A program made the position numbers and the translations under genes. The notes beneath the pieces are model-generated. The model was not told the origin of the DNA and searched no databases. It saw only the letters and a program-made list of their open reading frames with translations. From NCBI GenBank assembly GCA_002478745.1, contig DLQI01000116.1:20164-54054 (forward strand): a DNA stretch of 33,891 nt. The letters run 5' to 3'. Below, one piece after another: positions 15,390-23,736 of the stretch (the first letter of the stretch is position 1; every line of letters starts with the position of its first letter). This DNA comes from Rhodobacteraceae bacterium UBA7436. GTDB taxonomy: Bacteria; Pseudomonadota; Alphaproteobacteria; Rhodobacterales; Rhodobacteraceae.

Positions 15390-17081
15390 ATGACATCTGT
15401 ACCATCGCGAGATGGTGATGTGGTTTTGGGGGACGATTGGGTCGCTCCGGATGCCACAGCACCTTCTGAAATGCGCGCACGCCGTGAACGGCGTGGGCTG
15501 TTTTCTTTGCGGGCCTCTCCGATAACTCGGAAAATTGTTACGTTCAATTTGGTGGCTCTTTGCCTCCTTATTGCCGGGATTTCCTATCTTAATTCTTCGC
15601 GCGACAGCCTAGCGGTTCAACGTGCATCCGCATTGGTTAGTGAAGCTGAATTGATCGCTGACGTCTTTGAAGCGCAATTGCCGACAGGCGCGCCTGTCAA
15701 TTTAGCAACGGGAGACGGAGTGGATATTAATTCCACCCTGAACGGCTTGGACCTTCGCAATGGAACTGAAGTTTTCGTATTCGATCTCTCAGAGACGTTG
15801 ATTGCAAATATTTCCGGAACAATCGACGTCACTGGATCAAACACTGATGCACAAACTTCGTCGACGATTTTGACAGATGGATTGAACTGGTTGTGGGCAG
15901 TTATATCGTCGCCCTTTGCAGCAGATTCTGCGGAAGAAGTTCCGACTGTTGAAGAACAACTTCGGTCCTTTATTCCAAGTAGCTTAGAGAACGGAACGCA
16001 ACTGCAGAATGCCTTGGATGCAGATGGCCTGTCTTGGTTCGGTGTGATTACGCCAATTAAACAAGGCAACGAAAGCGTGGGCGTTGTTGCGGTAACCAGT
16101 GCTGCTGGTGAAATTGATTCTTTGGTACGCCGCGAAAATGAGAACATGTTGCAGATGTTTATTGTCGCGACACTGGTTTCAATTGGTTTGAGCCTCGCGC
16201 TGGCTGCTACAATCGCGAACCCGCTATCTGATTTAGCCGCAGCCGCTGAATTGGGTCGCGACAAAAACTCACGCAAAGTGAACCCAGGACGCATTCGCAT
16301 TCCTGATCTTACGGCCCGCCCTGACGAGTTGGGTCGCCTAAGTGGCGCACTGAGGGGAATGATTTCTGCCCTCTATAACCGCATTGATGGCAACGAACAG
16401 TTTGCTGCTGATGTCGCGCATGAAATTAAAAATCCTTTGGCCTCATTGCGCTCAGCAGTGGGGACGCTTCGTGTGATTAAGCGGGACGACCAGCGGGAAA
16501 AACTGCTAGATGTAATCGAACATGACGTGCGTAGGCTTGACCGACTGGTGAGCGATATTTCAAATGCTTCACGCTTGGACAGTGAATTGGTTAAGGAAGA
16601 AGAAGAACAGTTTAACCTTCTGATCATGCTAGAAAATCTTGGCCAGTATCTTGGCGAAGATGCCCGATCAAAGGGGATCGATTTTATTGCTGACTTGCCG
16701 GCTAACCCGCTTGAAGTTCAGGGGCTGGAGGCGCGTCTTGCGCAGGTCTTCGTGAATTTGATCACCAATGCAATTTCGTTCTGCGAAGACGGCGATGCAA
16801 TTCGCATTTGGGCGCGTAAGCGCGAGAACCGTATTCTTGTTGTTGTTGAAGATACTGGACCTGGTATTCCTGATCAGGCGCTTTCCAAGATATTCAAACG
16901 GTTCTATTCGCAACGCCCTGAAGAGCATTTCGGCAATAACTCGGGTCTTGGCTTGGCAATTTCAAAACAAATTGTTGAGGCACATGGTGGTGTTATTTGG
17001 GCTGAAAACATTCGCCCAACTGAAGCTGACATTACATCCGAACCATTGGGTGCACGGTTTGTGGTTGGTTTGCCTGTTTAA
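15390..17081 (+). CDS. chvG: Sensor histidine kinase ChvG
   Basis: About 563 residues from ATG 15390. GTG 15381 lies 3 bp behind AAGGAAG (15371-15377) and TTG 15357 is also in frame, so the start is uncertain by a few codons. A polar N-terminal arm precedes TM1 (IVTFNLVALCLLIAGISYL). A periplasmic sensor of about 195 residues follows, then TM2 (MLQMFIVATLVSIGLSLALA) and a HAMP linker. The HisKA phospho-acceptor is in DVAHEIKNPLASL (His codon 16419-16421). The ATPase domain has the N box NLITNAISF, DTGPGIP and SGLGLAIS. It phosphorylates ChvI. The signal for this protein cannot be read from the sequence; in relatives the periplasmic part is inhibited by ExoR, which is not encoded here. Confidence 0.93.
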   Translation: MTSVPSRDGDVVLGDDWVAPDATAPSEMRARRERRGLFSLRASPITRKIVTFNLVALCLLIAGISYLNSSRDSLAVQRASALVSEAELIADVFEAQLPTGAPVNLATGDGVDINSTLNGLDLRNGTEVFVFDLSETLIANISGTIDVTGSNTDAQTSSTILTDGLNWLWAVISSPFAADSAEEVPTVEEQLRSFIPSSLENGTQLQNALDADGLSWFGVITPIKQGNESVGVVAVTSAAGEIDSLVRRENENMLQMFIVATLVSIGLSLALAATIANPLSDLAAAAELGRDKNSRKVNPGRIRIPDLTARPDELGRLSGALRGMISALYNRIDGNEQFAADVAHEIKNPLASLRSAVGTLRVIKRDDQREKLLDVIEHDVRRLDRLVSDISNASRLDSELVKEEEEQFNLLIMLENLGQYLGEDARSKGIDFIADLPANPLEVQGLEARLAQVFVNLITNAISFCEDGDAIRIWARKRENRILVVVEDTGPGIPDQALSKIFKRFYSQRPEEHFGNNSGLGLAISKQIVEAHGGVIWAENIRPTEADITSEPLGARFVVGLPV

Positions 17082-17093
17082 TGGCTTGCGCCA

Positions 17094-17528
17094 ATGCCGT
17101 CTAAAGATAGCGAAATCATTCACGCTAATTGTGTGTCATTTGATGGCAAAGGGCTTCTGATACTTGGGGCCTCAGGTGCGGGAAAGTCGTCGCTTACATT
17201 TGAAATGATTGCGCTTGGAGCGACGTTGGTCTCGGACGATAGAACTTGCCTGAGGGTAGTTGGGCAGTCGCTATGGGCTGAGGCACCTGAGGCCATCAGA
17301 GGTATAATAGAGGCAAGAGGGGTGGGGATATTGGCCTCTCCTAGTTTGCAAGGCGAACGTATCTATGCTGCAGTCGATTTAGATCGAATTGAGGATCAAA
17401 GACTGCCGCCTCTTCGCGAAATCGTCCTGGTCGGGCAGACAATCCCCTGCCTCCGTAAAGTAGAAAACCCTTCTTTTTCCGCAATACTATTGCACTACCT
17501 CCGGTATGGGATGCAGAGTGGCGTATGA
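17094..17528 (+). CDS. hprK: HPr kinase/phosphorylase, short alphaproteobacterial form
   Basis: 144 residues, about half of the Firmicutes protein: only the C-terminal catalytic domain is present. It has the P-loop GASGAGKSSLTFEM, VSDDRTCL with the acidic metal/base residues, and EARGVGILASPS, which matches the HPrK signature loop. It phosphorylates and dephosphorylates HPr on Ser46. The substrate HPr is encoded three genes downstream and keeps that serine. No clear ribosome site is visible. It follows chvG by 12 bp, and its stop overlaps the rapZ start (ATGA). Confidence 0.93.
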   Translation: MPSKDSEIIHANCVSFDGKGLLILGASGAGKSSLTFEMIALGATLVSDDRTCLRVVGQSLWAEAPEAIRGIIEARGVGILASPSLQGERIYAAVDLDRIEDQRLPPLREIVLVGQTIPCLRKVENPSFSAILLHYLRYGMQSGV

Positions 17529-18421
17529 CAAAGCCTGATCCAATCCCACGGCGCGTTGTACTGGTGACAGGCCCTTCTGGGGCTGGGCGATCCAGTGCGA
17601 TCAAGGTGCTTGAAGATATCGGCTTTGAAGCCATCGACAATATGCCGCTACGGCTTATTCCTGCCTTGCTTGAAGAGCAAAGTGCCGGTAAGCCAATGGC
17701 GCTTGGTATCGATCCACGGACACGCGACTTCTCGGTCGGCGCTGTCTTAGAGGCGATGAACCAACTCGCGCAACAACCCGGTTTTACGACGGAGCTTCTG
17801 TTCTTAGACTGTGCAACGGATGTTTTGCTTCGGCGGTTTTCTGAAACTCGACGCCGTCATCCTCTCGCTAAGGGCGACCGACCCGAGGCTGGAATTGTCA
17901 GTGAATTGGGAATTTTAGGTCCAATCCGCGAACTGGCTGATATTCTAATCAATACAAGCGATCTGAACGTCCACCAGTTGCGATCCGAAGTCGAAAACTG
18001 GTTTTCCAATGAAGACGATCATGGGCTTTCTGTTTCTGTACAATCCTTTTCATACAAACGTGGACTGCCGCGCAGTGTCGATATGGTTTTTGATTGTAGG
18101 TTTTTGAACAACCCTTATTGGGAACCGAGCCTACGAGAAATCAACGGTAAGGATAAGGCTGTCGCTGATTACATCGCGCAAGATCGACGATTTGAACCCT
18201 TCCGTCAAAAGGTTGAAGACCTCGCCCTATGGTTGCTGCCGGCCTACTTAGATGAGGGTAAATCGCATCTCTCCATTGCATTTGGGTGCACAGGTGGGCA
18301 ACACAGGTCAGTAGCAATGGCAGAGTCTCTTGCTCAAGTTTTAACATCCGAAGGATGGCAGGTCTCTTTGCGTCATAGAGAGCTGGATCGTGGTAAGAGA
18401 AGAGATGAGGCGGCTGAGTGA
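17525..18421 (+). CDS. rapZ: RapZ family nucleotide-binding protein
   Basis: 298 residues, standard for RapZ (YvcJ/YhbJ). N-terminal P-loop domain: VTGPSGAGRSSAIKVLEDIG, then EAIDNMPLRLI. A Walker B-like segment is LLFLDCATDVLLRRFSETRRRHP, and the C-terminal domain carries the family signature AFGCTGGQHRSV. The usual Walker A lysine is arginine (GAGRSS). In E. coli RapZ binds the small RNAs of glmS control; in Alphaproteobacteria its target is unknown. It overlaps both neighbours by 4 bp (ATGA with hprK, GTGA with EIIA), so it is tightly coupled to the PTS genes. Confidence 0.94.
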   Translation: MTKPDPIPRRVVLVTGPSGAGRSSAIKVLEDIGFEAIDNMPLRLIPALLEEQSAGKPMALGIDPRTRDFSVGAVLEAMNQLAQQPGFTTELLFLDCATDVLLRRFSETRRRHPLAKGDRPEAGIVSELGILGPIRELADILINTSDLNVHQLRSEVENWFSNEDDHGLSVSVQSFSYKRGLPRSVDMVFDCRFLNNPYWEPSLREINGKDKAVADYIAQDRRFEPFRQKVEDLALWLLPAYLDEGKSHLSIAFGCTGGQHRSVAMAESLAQVLTSEGWQVSLRHRELDRGKRRDEAAE

Positions 18422-18813
18422 TTGGTATTGTGATCGTAGCACATGGCGGTTTGGCAAGAGAATATCTTGCTGCGATCGAGCATGTGGTAGGGTCACAAAC
18501 GGGCATACGCGCTATCTCGATTGAAAAAAGTCATGACCGCACGGAAAAGCAAACAGAGATCTGTTGTGCCGCTGATGCTGTTGATCAAGGGAATGGCGTT
18601 GTCGTTGTGACGGACTTGTTTGGCGGATCGCCGTCTAACCTAAGTTTGTTGGCTTGCCAGCCAAAGGGGCGACGCATCCTTTACGGCGCGAATTTGCCGA
18701 TGCTGATCAAGCTGGCCAAGTCTCGGGCCAAACCACTGCCAGATGCTGTGAGCGCTGCATTGGATGCGGGGCGCAAGTACATAGATAGCCAAAATATCAG
18801 CCAAGAAATTTAG
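18418..18813 (+). CDS. PTS EIIA component, mannose (EIIA-Man) family
   Basis: 131 residues starting with GTG at 18418, overlapping the rapZ stop by 4 bp. IGIVIVAHGGLA contains His9, the expected phospho-acceptor. VVVVTDLFGGSPSNLSL is the second EIIA-Man signature. There is no EIIB, EIIC or EIID partner in the window, so it is more likely a regulatory phospho-protein than part of a sugar transporter. It would take phosphate from HPr-His15. In related genomes this gene is annotated as PTS IIA of the regulatory phosphorelay. Confidence 0.93.
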   Translation: MIGIVIVAHGGLAREYLAAIEHVVGSQTGIRAISIEKSHDRTEKQTEICCAADAVDQGNGVVVVTDLFGGSPSNLSLLACQPKGRRILYGANLPMLIKLAKSRAKPLPDAVSAALDAGRKYIDSQNISQEI

Positions 18814-18823
18814 AAAGATCAAT

Positions 18824-19093
18824 ATGACAAAGTCGTCGTTGACCATAGTAAATGTAAAAGGCCTTCACGCACGTGCTTCTGCCAAGTTGGTAGAGGTGGT
18901 TGAGGCGTTTGACGCACAAGCCGAGGTGTCAAAAGATGGTATGTCAGCATCAGGCGACAGCATAATGGGGCTTTTGATGTTGGCAGCGTCAAAAGGAAGT
19001 ATTATTAAAATTGAAACTACAGGCGTAGATGCCCAGCCACTGGCTGACGCACTTGCTGCTTTGGTCGCTGACAAATTCGGTGAAGAAGCCTAA
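18824..19093 (+). CDS. ptsH: Phosphocarrier protein HPr
   Basis: 89 residues. GLHARASAK places the phospho-histidine at residue 15, and GDSIMGLLMLAA places Ser46, the HprK target, at exactly the usual position. It carries phosphate between enzyme I (not encoded here) and EIIA, and Ser46 phosphorylation would switch this off. It begins 10 bp after EIIA with only a weak AAAGA in front. Whether it should be called ptsH or ptsO/NPr cannot be settled here; Ser46 favours HPr. Confidence 0.94.
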   Translation: MTKSSLTIVNVKGLHARASAKLVEVVEAFDAQAEVSKDGMSASGDSIMGLLMLAASKGSIIKIETTGVDAQPLADALAALVADKFGEEA

Positions 19094-19121
19094 GGGCACA
19101 AAAGGGACGGGGTCGATTGCT

Positions 19122-20000
19122 TTGGTTAAAGATGCACAAGAAATCACTGCTGATGTGCAGCCGAAGGCGGTAAGCTTTAAGCAATATGATCGCCGTAGCC
19201 TGTCCTATGCGTCAACCTTTGGCGATCCGATGAAGGCAACTATAATTCGGGTTATAGAAGCGCTAACTGGCAAGCTAACTGTTTTGCGCCTTATCCGTAA
19301 GTTTGAGAAAAAAGAGACCCCGAGTGGGCAAGCCTTTTGGCGTGCTGCATTGGATGTGATGGGTATCGAGTTGACGACGCCACAATCGCAACTAGACCGC
19401 ATTCCTAAATCAGGCCCTGTGATCGTTGTCGCCAACCATCCTCATGGCATGGTTGACGGCATGATTTTTGCTCATTTGATTGGCCGTGTGCGGCCTGACT
19501 ATCGCATTCTGACCCGTTCATTGCTTACTGCAATCGATGAAGTTGCGGGAAGCTACATGATAGCTGTGCCCTTCGCCCATGATCCCGACGCGTTGCAAAA
19601 GGGCGTGGCAATGCGTGCGGAAGCTATGCAACATCTAAAAGATGGCGGCGTTGTTGCCCTATTTCCGTCAGGTTCAGTCGCGGCATCCGAGACGTTCTTT
19701 GGCCCGGCAATCGAAGAAGAATGGAATGTGTTTACCGCTGCCTTGATCCGTAGATCGGGTGCTACAGTTGTGCCAATGCATTTCCCTGGTCAAAATAGTC
19801 GCGCTTACCAAATCGCGAACAAACTATCCCCAATTTTACGGCAGGGTTTGTTGCTTCATGAAATCGTTCATTCGTTGAACAAGCCTCAAGGGCCTATCGT
19901 GGGCCATCCAGTCGCTGATGAAGACATTGCGGCTTGGAAAGGTGATCCACGTGGTTTTATGGCGTGGCTTCGTAACCATACGCTTAGTTTAAAAGATTAA
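19122..20000 (+). CDS. Lysophospholipid acyltransferase (PlsC-like)
   Basis: About 292 residues if TTG 19122 is the start. No ATG lies between the HPr stop and residue 68 of the longest frame, and the frame also extends back into HPr to 19029, so the start is uncertain. The acyltransferase boxes are VVVANHPHGMVDGMIF (a His-x5-Asp form of motif I, as in OlsA/hemolysin-like members), ILTRSLL, ALFPSGSVAAS (motif III position) and VVPMHFPGQNS. It likely adds an acyl chain to a lyso-lipid at the inner membrane. Both a lyso-ornithine-lipid (OlsA) and a phosphatidic-acid role are possible. It is the last gene of the chvI-to-HPr run, 28 bp after HPr. It ends 3 bp before the convergent hbd gene. Confidence 0.82.
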   Translation: MVKDAQEITADVQPKAVSFKQYDRRSLSYASTFGDPMKATIIRVIEALTGKLTVLRLIRKFEKKETPSGQAFWRAALDVMGIELTTPQSQLDRIPKSGPVIVVANHPHGMVDGMIFAHLIGRVRPDYRILTRSLLTAIDEVAGSYMIAVPFAHDPDALQKGVAMRAEAMQHLKDGGVVALFPSGSVAASETFFGPAIEEEWNVFTAALIRRSGATVVPMHFPGQNSRAYQIANKLSPILRQGLLLHEIVHSLNKPQGPIVGHPVADEDIAAWKGDPRGFMAWLRNHTLSLKD

Positions 20001-20003
20001 GGG

Positions 20004-20879
20004 TTATCTTGTCGGAACAGGTATTTCACCGCGATAGTCATAGAAGCCGCGTTGGGTTTTGCGTCCCAACCAACCAGCCTCAACGTATTTTGTGAGCAAC
20101 GGGCAAGGGCGGTACTTTGTGTCAGCCAGCCCGTCATGCAATACGTTCATAATCGCAAGACAGGTGTCCAATCCTATAAAATCAGCGAGTTCAAGCGGAC
20201 CCATTGGGTGGTTGGCACCCAGGCGCATTGAGCTATCGATGGACTGCACGTTTCCGACGCCCTCGTACAGCGTATAGACGGCTTCGTTGATCATAGGCAT
20301 CAGGATGCGGTTCACGATAAAGGCTGGAAAATCTTCGGCTGATGCAGCGGTTTTCCCTAATCTGTCGACGACTTTCTTGCAGGCATCAAAAGTTTCTGCA
20401 TCAGTAGCGATACCGCGGATCAACTCGACCAACTGCATCACAGGCACTGGATTCATAAAGTGAAAGCCCATGAACTTTTCAGGACGATCCGTGCGGCTGG
20501 CGAGTCGGGTGATAGAGATGGACGATGTGTTCGACGTCAAAATAGTATGTGGCTGGAGATAGGGCAGTAGGCTGTCAAAGATTGCTTGCTTTACAACTTC
20601 TTTCTCTGTTGCCGCCTCGATGACCAGATCAGTTTGGCCAAGGTCTGGCAACGCGCTGGTTGTGATGATCCGTCCGATCGCAGCAGCCTTATTTTCGGCG
20701 CTGATTTTCTCACGGCTCACTTGGCGTTCCATGTTTTTATCGATACGTGCCATCGCCTGCATAAGCGCATCTTCATTCACATCGTTCAGCAATACGTCAT
20801 AGCCAGCAAGAGACATCACATGCGCGATGCCGTTCCCCATTTGGCCTGCACCAATGATACCGATTTTTTGAATGTCCAT
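20004..20879 (-). CDS. hbd: 3-hydroxybutyryl-CoA dehydrogenase (3-hydroxyacyl-CoA dehydrogenase)
   Basis: 291 residues, the usual monofunctional length. The N-terminal Rossmann fold is IGIIGAGQMGNGIAHV. The catalytic region shows LTSNTSSISI and GFHFMNPVPVMQLVEL (His-Glu pair), and the C-terminal helical domain has DFPAFIVNRILMPMINEA, GPLELADFIGLD and GRKTQRGFYDY. It oxidises (S)-3-hydroxybutyryl-CoA to acetoacetyl-CoA with NAD. AAGGGA precedes the ATG. In many Rhodobacteraceae it lies with etfBA; here a gene on the opposite strand separates them. An 18-bp palindrome lies 58 bp upstream of the start. Confidence 0.95.
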   Translation of the reverse strand: MDIQKIGIIGAGQMGNGIAHVMSLAGYDVLLNDVNEDALMQAMARIDKNMERQVSREKISAENKAAAIGRIITTSALPDLGQTDLVIEAATEKEVVKQAIFDSLLPYLQPHTILTSNTSSISITRLASRTDRPEKFMGFHFMNPVPVMQLVELIRGIATDAETFDACKKVVDRLGKTAASAEDFPAFIVNRILMPMINEAVYTLYEGVGNVQSIDSSMRLGANHPMGPLELADFIGLDTCLAIMNVLHDGLADTKYRPCPLLTKYVEAGWLGRKTQRGFYDYRGEIPVPTR

Positions 20880-20936
20880 TTTGGTCCCTTAACTGCTTAA
20901 TATCATCATAGGGCCGTGGCAGGTCCAAGAGCAAGG

Positions 20937-20954
20937 TATGAACATATGTTCATA
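20937..20954. promoter_or_regulatory. 18-bp perfect palindrome, candidate operator
   Basis: TATGAACATATGTTCATA reads the same on both strands. It lies in the 143-bp divergent gap between hbd (start 20879) and the gene starting at 21023. Length, symmetry and position suit a dimeric repressor such as a TetR/FadR-like regulator of fatty-acid genes. No such regulator gene is in the window. Confidence 0.6.
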
Positions 20955-21022
20955 ATATCTTATCCGAATTTAAGGGCTTCGCTGCGATACCTCTTAGTGG
21001 GTGAAAAGAGGAGTGGTTTAGC

Positions 21023-21840
21023 ATGACCTATGATGCGCTGGGGCGGGGGCCCTCGACTACCTGCCGTGCCGGTATGGCACGTCCAAATTGTTATTTCGGG
21101 GACCTAGGCGGCCCTTAAAAGAACCATACATTGCTTTTCTCGGGGGAACCGAAACATACGGAAAGTTCATCGCGAATCCATTTCCTGAACTGATTGAGCA
21201 AAGCATAGGGCGGACCTGTGTCAACCTTGGCTGTGTGAACGCAGGGGTGGATGTGTTCGCTACCGATCCACAGATAGTCAAAATAGCGTCTGGTGCTGAT
21301 GTAACAGTCCTACAGCTGATGGGCGCACACAACATGTCCAATCGGTTCTATACGGTCCACCCACGGCGAAACGACCGGTTTTTGAAGCCGTCCACCTTGT
21401 TGCAAGCGATCTACCGAGAAGTGGATTTTGCGGAGTTCAACTTTAACAAACATATGCTTCATCGTCTGTACAGATTGTCTCCGGGGCGTTTTGATACCGT
21501 CGTCGTGGAACTGCAGCAGGCGTGGTTGGCTCGTATGCGGATGTTGCTGGGCAAGATTGAGGGAAAGGTTGTTTTGCTTTGGTTCGCGGACCATGCACCC
21601 GATGACACGTTTCCACCGGACCAAGAAAAAGACCCGTGGTTTGTGACGCGTGAGATGATCGAAGAACTGCGTTCAATGCCCGCTGAGCTGGTTGAAGTGA
21701 CAGCATCGCCATCTTCTTGTGCCCTTGGTACAGAAGGGATGGTTTTTAGCCCAATGGAAACACCCATAGCACAGCAGCTCTTGGGACCTGCAGCACATCA
21801 AGAGGCGGCGGCTGCATTGTTGGAAATTTTAGTGAATTGA
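21023..21840 (+). pseudogene. Uncharacterised DUF6473-like gene with a one-base frameshift in a G run
   Basis: ATG 21023 with GAGGA about 10 bp upstream reads MTYDALGRG and then runs off to a stop at 21119. The -1 frame supplies ALDYLPCRYGTSKLLFRG and stays open to 21840. The change falls in CGGGGGCCC (21044-21052), and one more G would join the two parts into 272 residues. The whole span is 818 bp, one short of a multiple of three. The main part has PYIAFLGGTETYGKFIANPF (an SGNH-like start), CVNLGCVNAG, TVLQLMGAHNMSNRFYTVHPRRNDRF and VVLLWFADHAPDD. I recall this pattern from a Rhodobacteraceae family of unknown function. The downstream frame itself only has a TTG at 21088. Either the gene is broken or the run is miscounted. 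Confidence 0.72.
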
Positions 21841-21849
21841 GGAAATAAA

Positions 21850-21875
21850 AAAGGCCCGCTTGGGAGCGGGCCTTT
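21850..21875. terminator. Bidirectional Rho-independent terminator
   Basis: AAAGGCCCGCT (21850-21860) pairs with AGCGGGCCTTT (21865-21875), 11 perfect pairs around a TGGG loop. An A run before it gives a T run on the minus strand; on the plus strand only TTT follows. It serves the convergent ends of the 21023 gene and etfA. Confidence 0.92.
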
Positions 21876-21895
21876 CAGAGTAATTGAGACGAGAG

Positions 21896-22822
21896 TTACA
21901 GTTTTTCTAGTAACTCTGGAACGGCGTCGAATAGGTCGGCAACCAATCCATAGTCCGCAACTTGGAAGATAGGTGCTTCTTCGTCTTTGTTGATTGCGAC
22001 GATGACTTTGGAGTCCTTCATCCCAGCCAAGTGCTGGATCGCGCCAGAAATACCGACCGCAACATACAATTCAGGGGCCACAACCTTACCTGTTTGGCCA
22101 ACCTGCCAATCATTGGGTGCATAGCCTGAGTCGACTGCTGCACGGGATGCGCCAACAGCGGCACCCAGTTTGTCAGCAAGTTTCTCGATCAGAGCAAAGT
22201 CTTCTTCAGATCCAACGCCACGACCACCAGAAACAACGACACCTGCAGATGTCAGTTCTGGGCGATCAGATGTTGCTACCTTGTCTTCAATCCATGAAGA
22301 TAGACTTGGGTCAGCAGCTGCAGCAATGTTTTCAACTGTGGCAGAACCACCAACTGGAGCGGCATCAAATGTTGCACCACGGAAGGTAATGACCTTTTTC
22401 GCATCCAAAGATTTGACTGTCTGGATCGCGTTGCCTGCATAAATTGGGCGCTCAAAGGTGTTCGCATTAACAACCGCAGTTGCATCAGAAATCACCATTA
22501 CGTCCAACAAGGCTGCAACACGTGGCATGATGTTCTTCGCATCAGTCGTTGCTGGCGCAACGATGTGCTCATAATCGCCGGACAATGAAATCAGCAAATC
22601 GGCAACTGGCTCCGCCAAACGCTTGCCGTAGATTGCGTCTTCTGCACAAAGAACCTTAGCAACGCCAGTGATGGTCGCCGCTTCAGCCGCTGCCGCGGAA
22701 CATGTTGAACCAGTGCATAAAACAGTCACGTCGCCCAACGCGCCAGCCGCAGTTACAGCCTTTGCTGTTGCGTCCATTGCCAGTTCGCCGTCAGTCACTT
22801 CAGCTAAAAGAAGTACAGCCAT
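21896..22822 (-). CDS. etfA: Electron transfer flavoprotein alpha subunit
   Basis: 308 residues. The C-terminal FAD-binding domain has VVVSGGRGVGSEEDF, GASRAAVDSGY and the EtfA signature PELYVAVGISGAIQHLAGM followed by VIVAINKDEEAPIF. With EtfB it takes electrons from acyl-CoA dehydrogenases, including the methylsuccinyl-CoA dehydrogenase of this window, and delivers them to ETF:quinone oxidoreductase. Its ATG overlaps the etfB stop by one base (TAATG), so translation is coupled. It ends before the strong terminator at 21850-21875. Confidence 0.97.
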   Translation of the reverse strand: MAVLLLAEVTDGELAMDATAKAVTAAGALGDVTVLCTGSTCSAAAAEAATITGVAKVLCAEDAIYGKRLAEPVADLLISLSGDYEHIVAPATTDAKNIMPRVAALLDVMVISDATAVVNANTFERPIYAGNAIQTVKSLDAKKVITFRGATFDAAPVGGSATVENIAAAADPSLSSWIEDKVATSDRPELTSAGVVVSGGRGVGSEEDFALIEKLADKLGAAVGASRAAVDSGYAPNDWQVGQTGKVVAPELYVAVGISGAIQHLAGMKDSKVIVAINKDEEAPIFQVADYGLVADLFDAVPELLEKL

Positions 22823-23580
22823 TATACAGTCCCCGCTTCTTTAAGTTTCGCAATCAGCTCATCGACTGACGCAACCTTGATACCTGCCGCACGTGTCGCT
22901 GGTTCGGTTGTACCGGTAACTTCCAAACGTGGAGACACGTCTACGCCGTAATCTGCTGGCGTTTTCTCATCCATTGGCTTTTTCTTAGCCTTCATGATGT
23001 TTGGCAAAGACGCATAACGCGGCTCATTCAGACGTAGATCCACTGTTACAACAGTTGGCATGCTTACTTCGATAGTTTGGAGGCCACCATCGACTTCGCG
23101 CGTAACCTTGGCTTTGTCGCCAGCGACTTCGACTTCGGACGCGAATGTCGCCTGCGACCAACCCATCAATGCGGACAACATTTGGCCGGTTGCGTTCATG
23201 TCGTTGTCGATTGCTTGTTTGCCACAAAGGACCAAGCCTGGCTGCTCTTCGTCTACGATCGCTTTCAGGATCTTAGCAACGGCCAATGGTTCAATGTCTT
23301 GGTGAACGTCATCAGTTGCAACAACCAAGATTGCGCGGTCAGCACCCATCGCGAGTGCAGTGCGCAGCGTTTCTTGGGATTGTTTTACGCCAACAGACAC
23401 AGCGATCACTTCGTCCGCTTGACCTGCTTCTTTGAGGCGGATCGCCTGTTCGACTGAAATCTCGTCAAACGGGTTCATCGACATTTTGACGTTGGCGAGA
23501 TCAACACCGGAGCCGTCCGCTTTGACACGAACCTTCACGTTATAATCGATCACGCGTTTGACAGGTACAAGCACCTTCAT
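22822..23580 (-). CDS. etfB: Electron transfer flavoprotein beta subunit
   Basis: 252 residues. It has the EtfB N-terminus MKVLVPVKRVIDYNVKVRV, SMNPFDEISVEQAIRLKE, the AMP-site region LCGKQAIDNDMNATGQMLSALMGW and the C-terminal TVDLRLNEPRYASLPNIMKAKKKP signature. The subunit binds AMP and forms the heterodimer with EtfA. AAAGGAG stands at good distance before the ATG. The 156-bp gap to the next gene upstream suggests its own promoter, though no boxes are clear. Confidence 0.97.
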   Translation of the reverse strand: MKVLVPVKRVIDYNVKVRVKADGSGVDLANVKMSMNPFDEISVEQAIRLKEAGQADEVIAVSVGVKQSQETLRTALAMGADRAILVVATDDVHQDIEPLAVAKILKAIVDEEQPGLVLCGKQAIDNDMNATGQMLSALMGWSQATFASEVEVAGDKAKVTREVDGGLQTIEVSMPTVVTVDLRLNEPRYASLPNIMKAKKKPMDEKTPADYGVDVSPRLEVTGTTEPATRAAGIKVASVDELIAKLKEAGTV

Positions 23581-23736
23581 GAGCGTCTTTCTCCTTTAAT
23601 ACGACCCATCCCTTTTGGATAAGTTCAACACTTTGGGTATTTCTTAGCGAAGCATCGGCAGCCACAACAGTACAAAATCGTCATGTTTGCGCTATCGGAC
23701 GCCGCGTCGAATGTATTTTTCGGAGTTTTCTTTAAA

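Noticed and set aside
15617..16300. 227-codon open frame on the minus strand opposite chvG
   Set aside because: It has no family-like motif, lies fully antisense to a well-supported kinase gene and reflects its codon bias.
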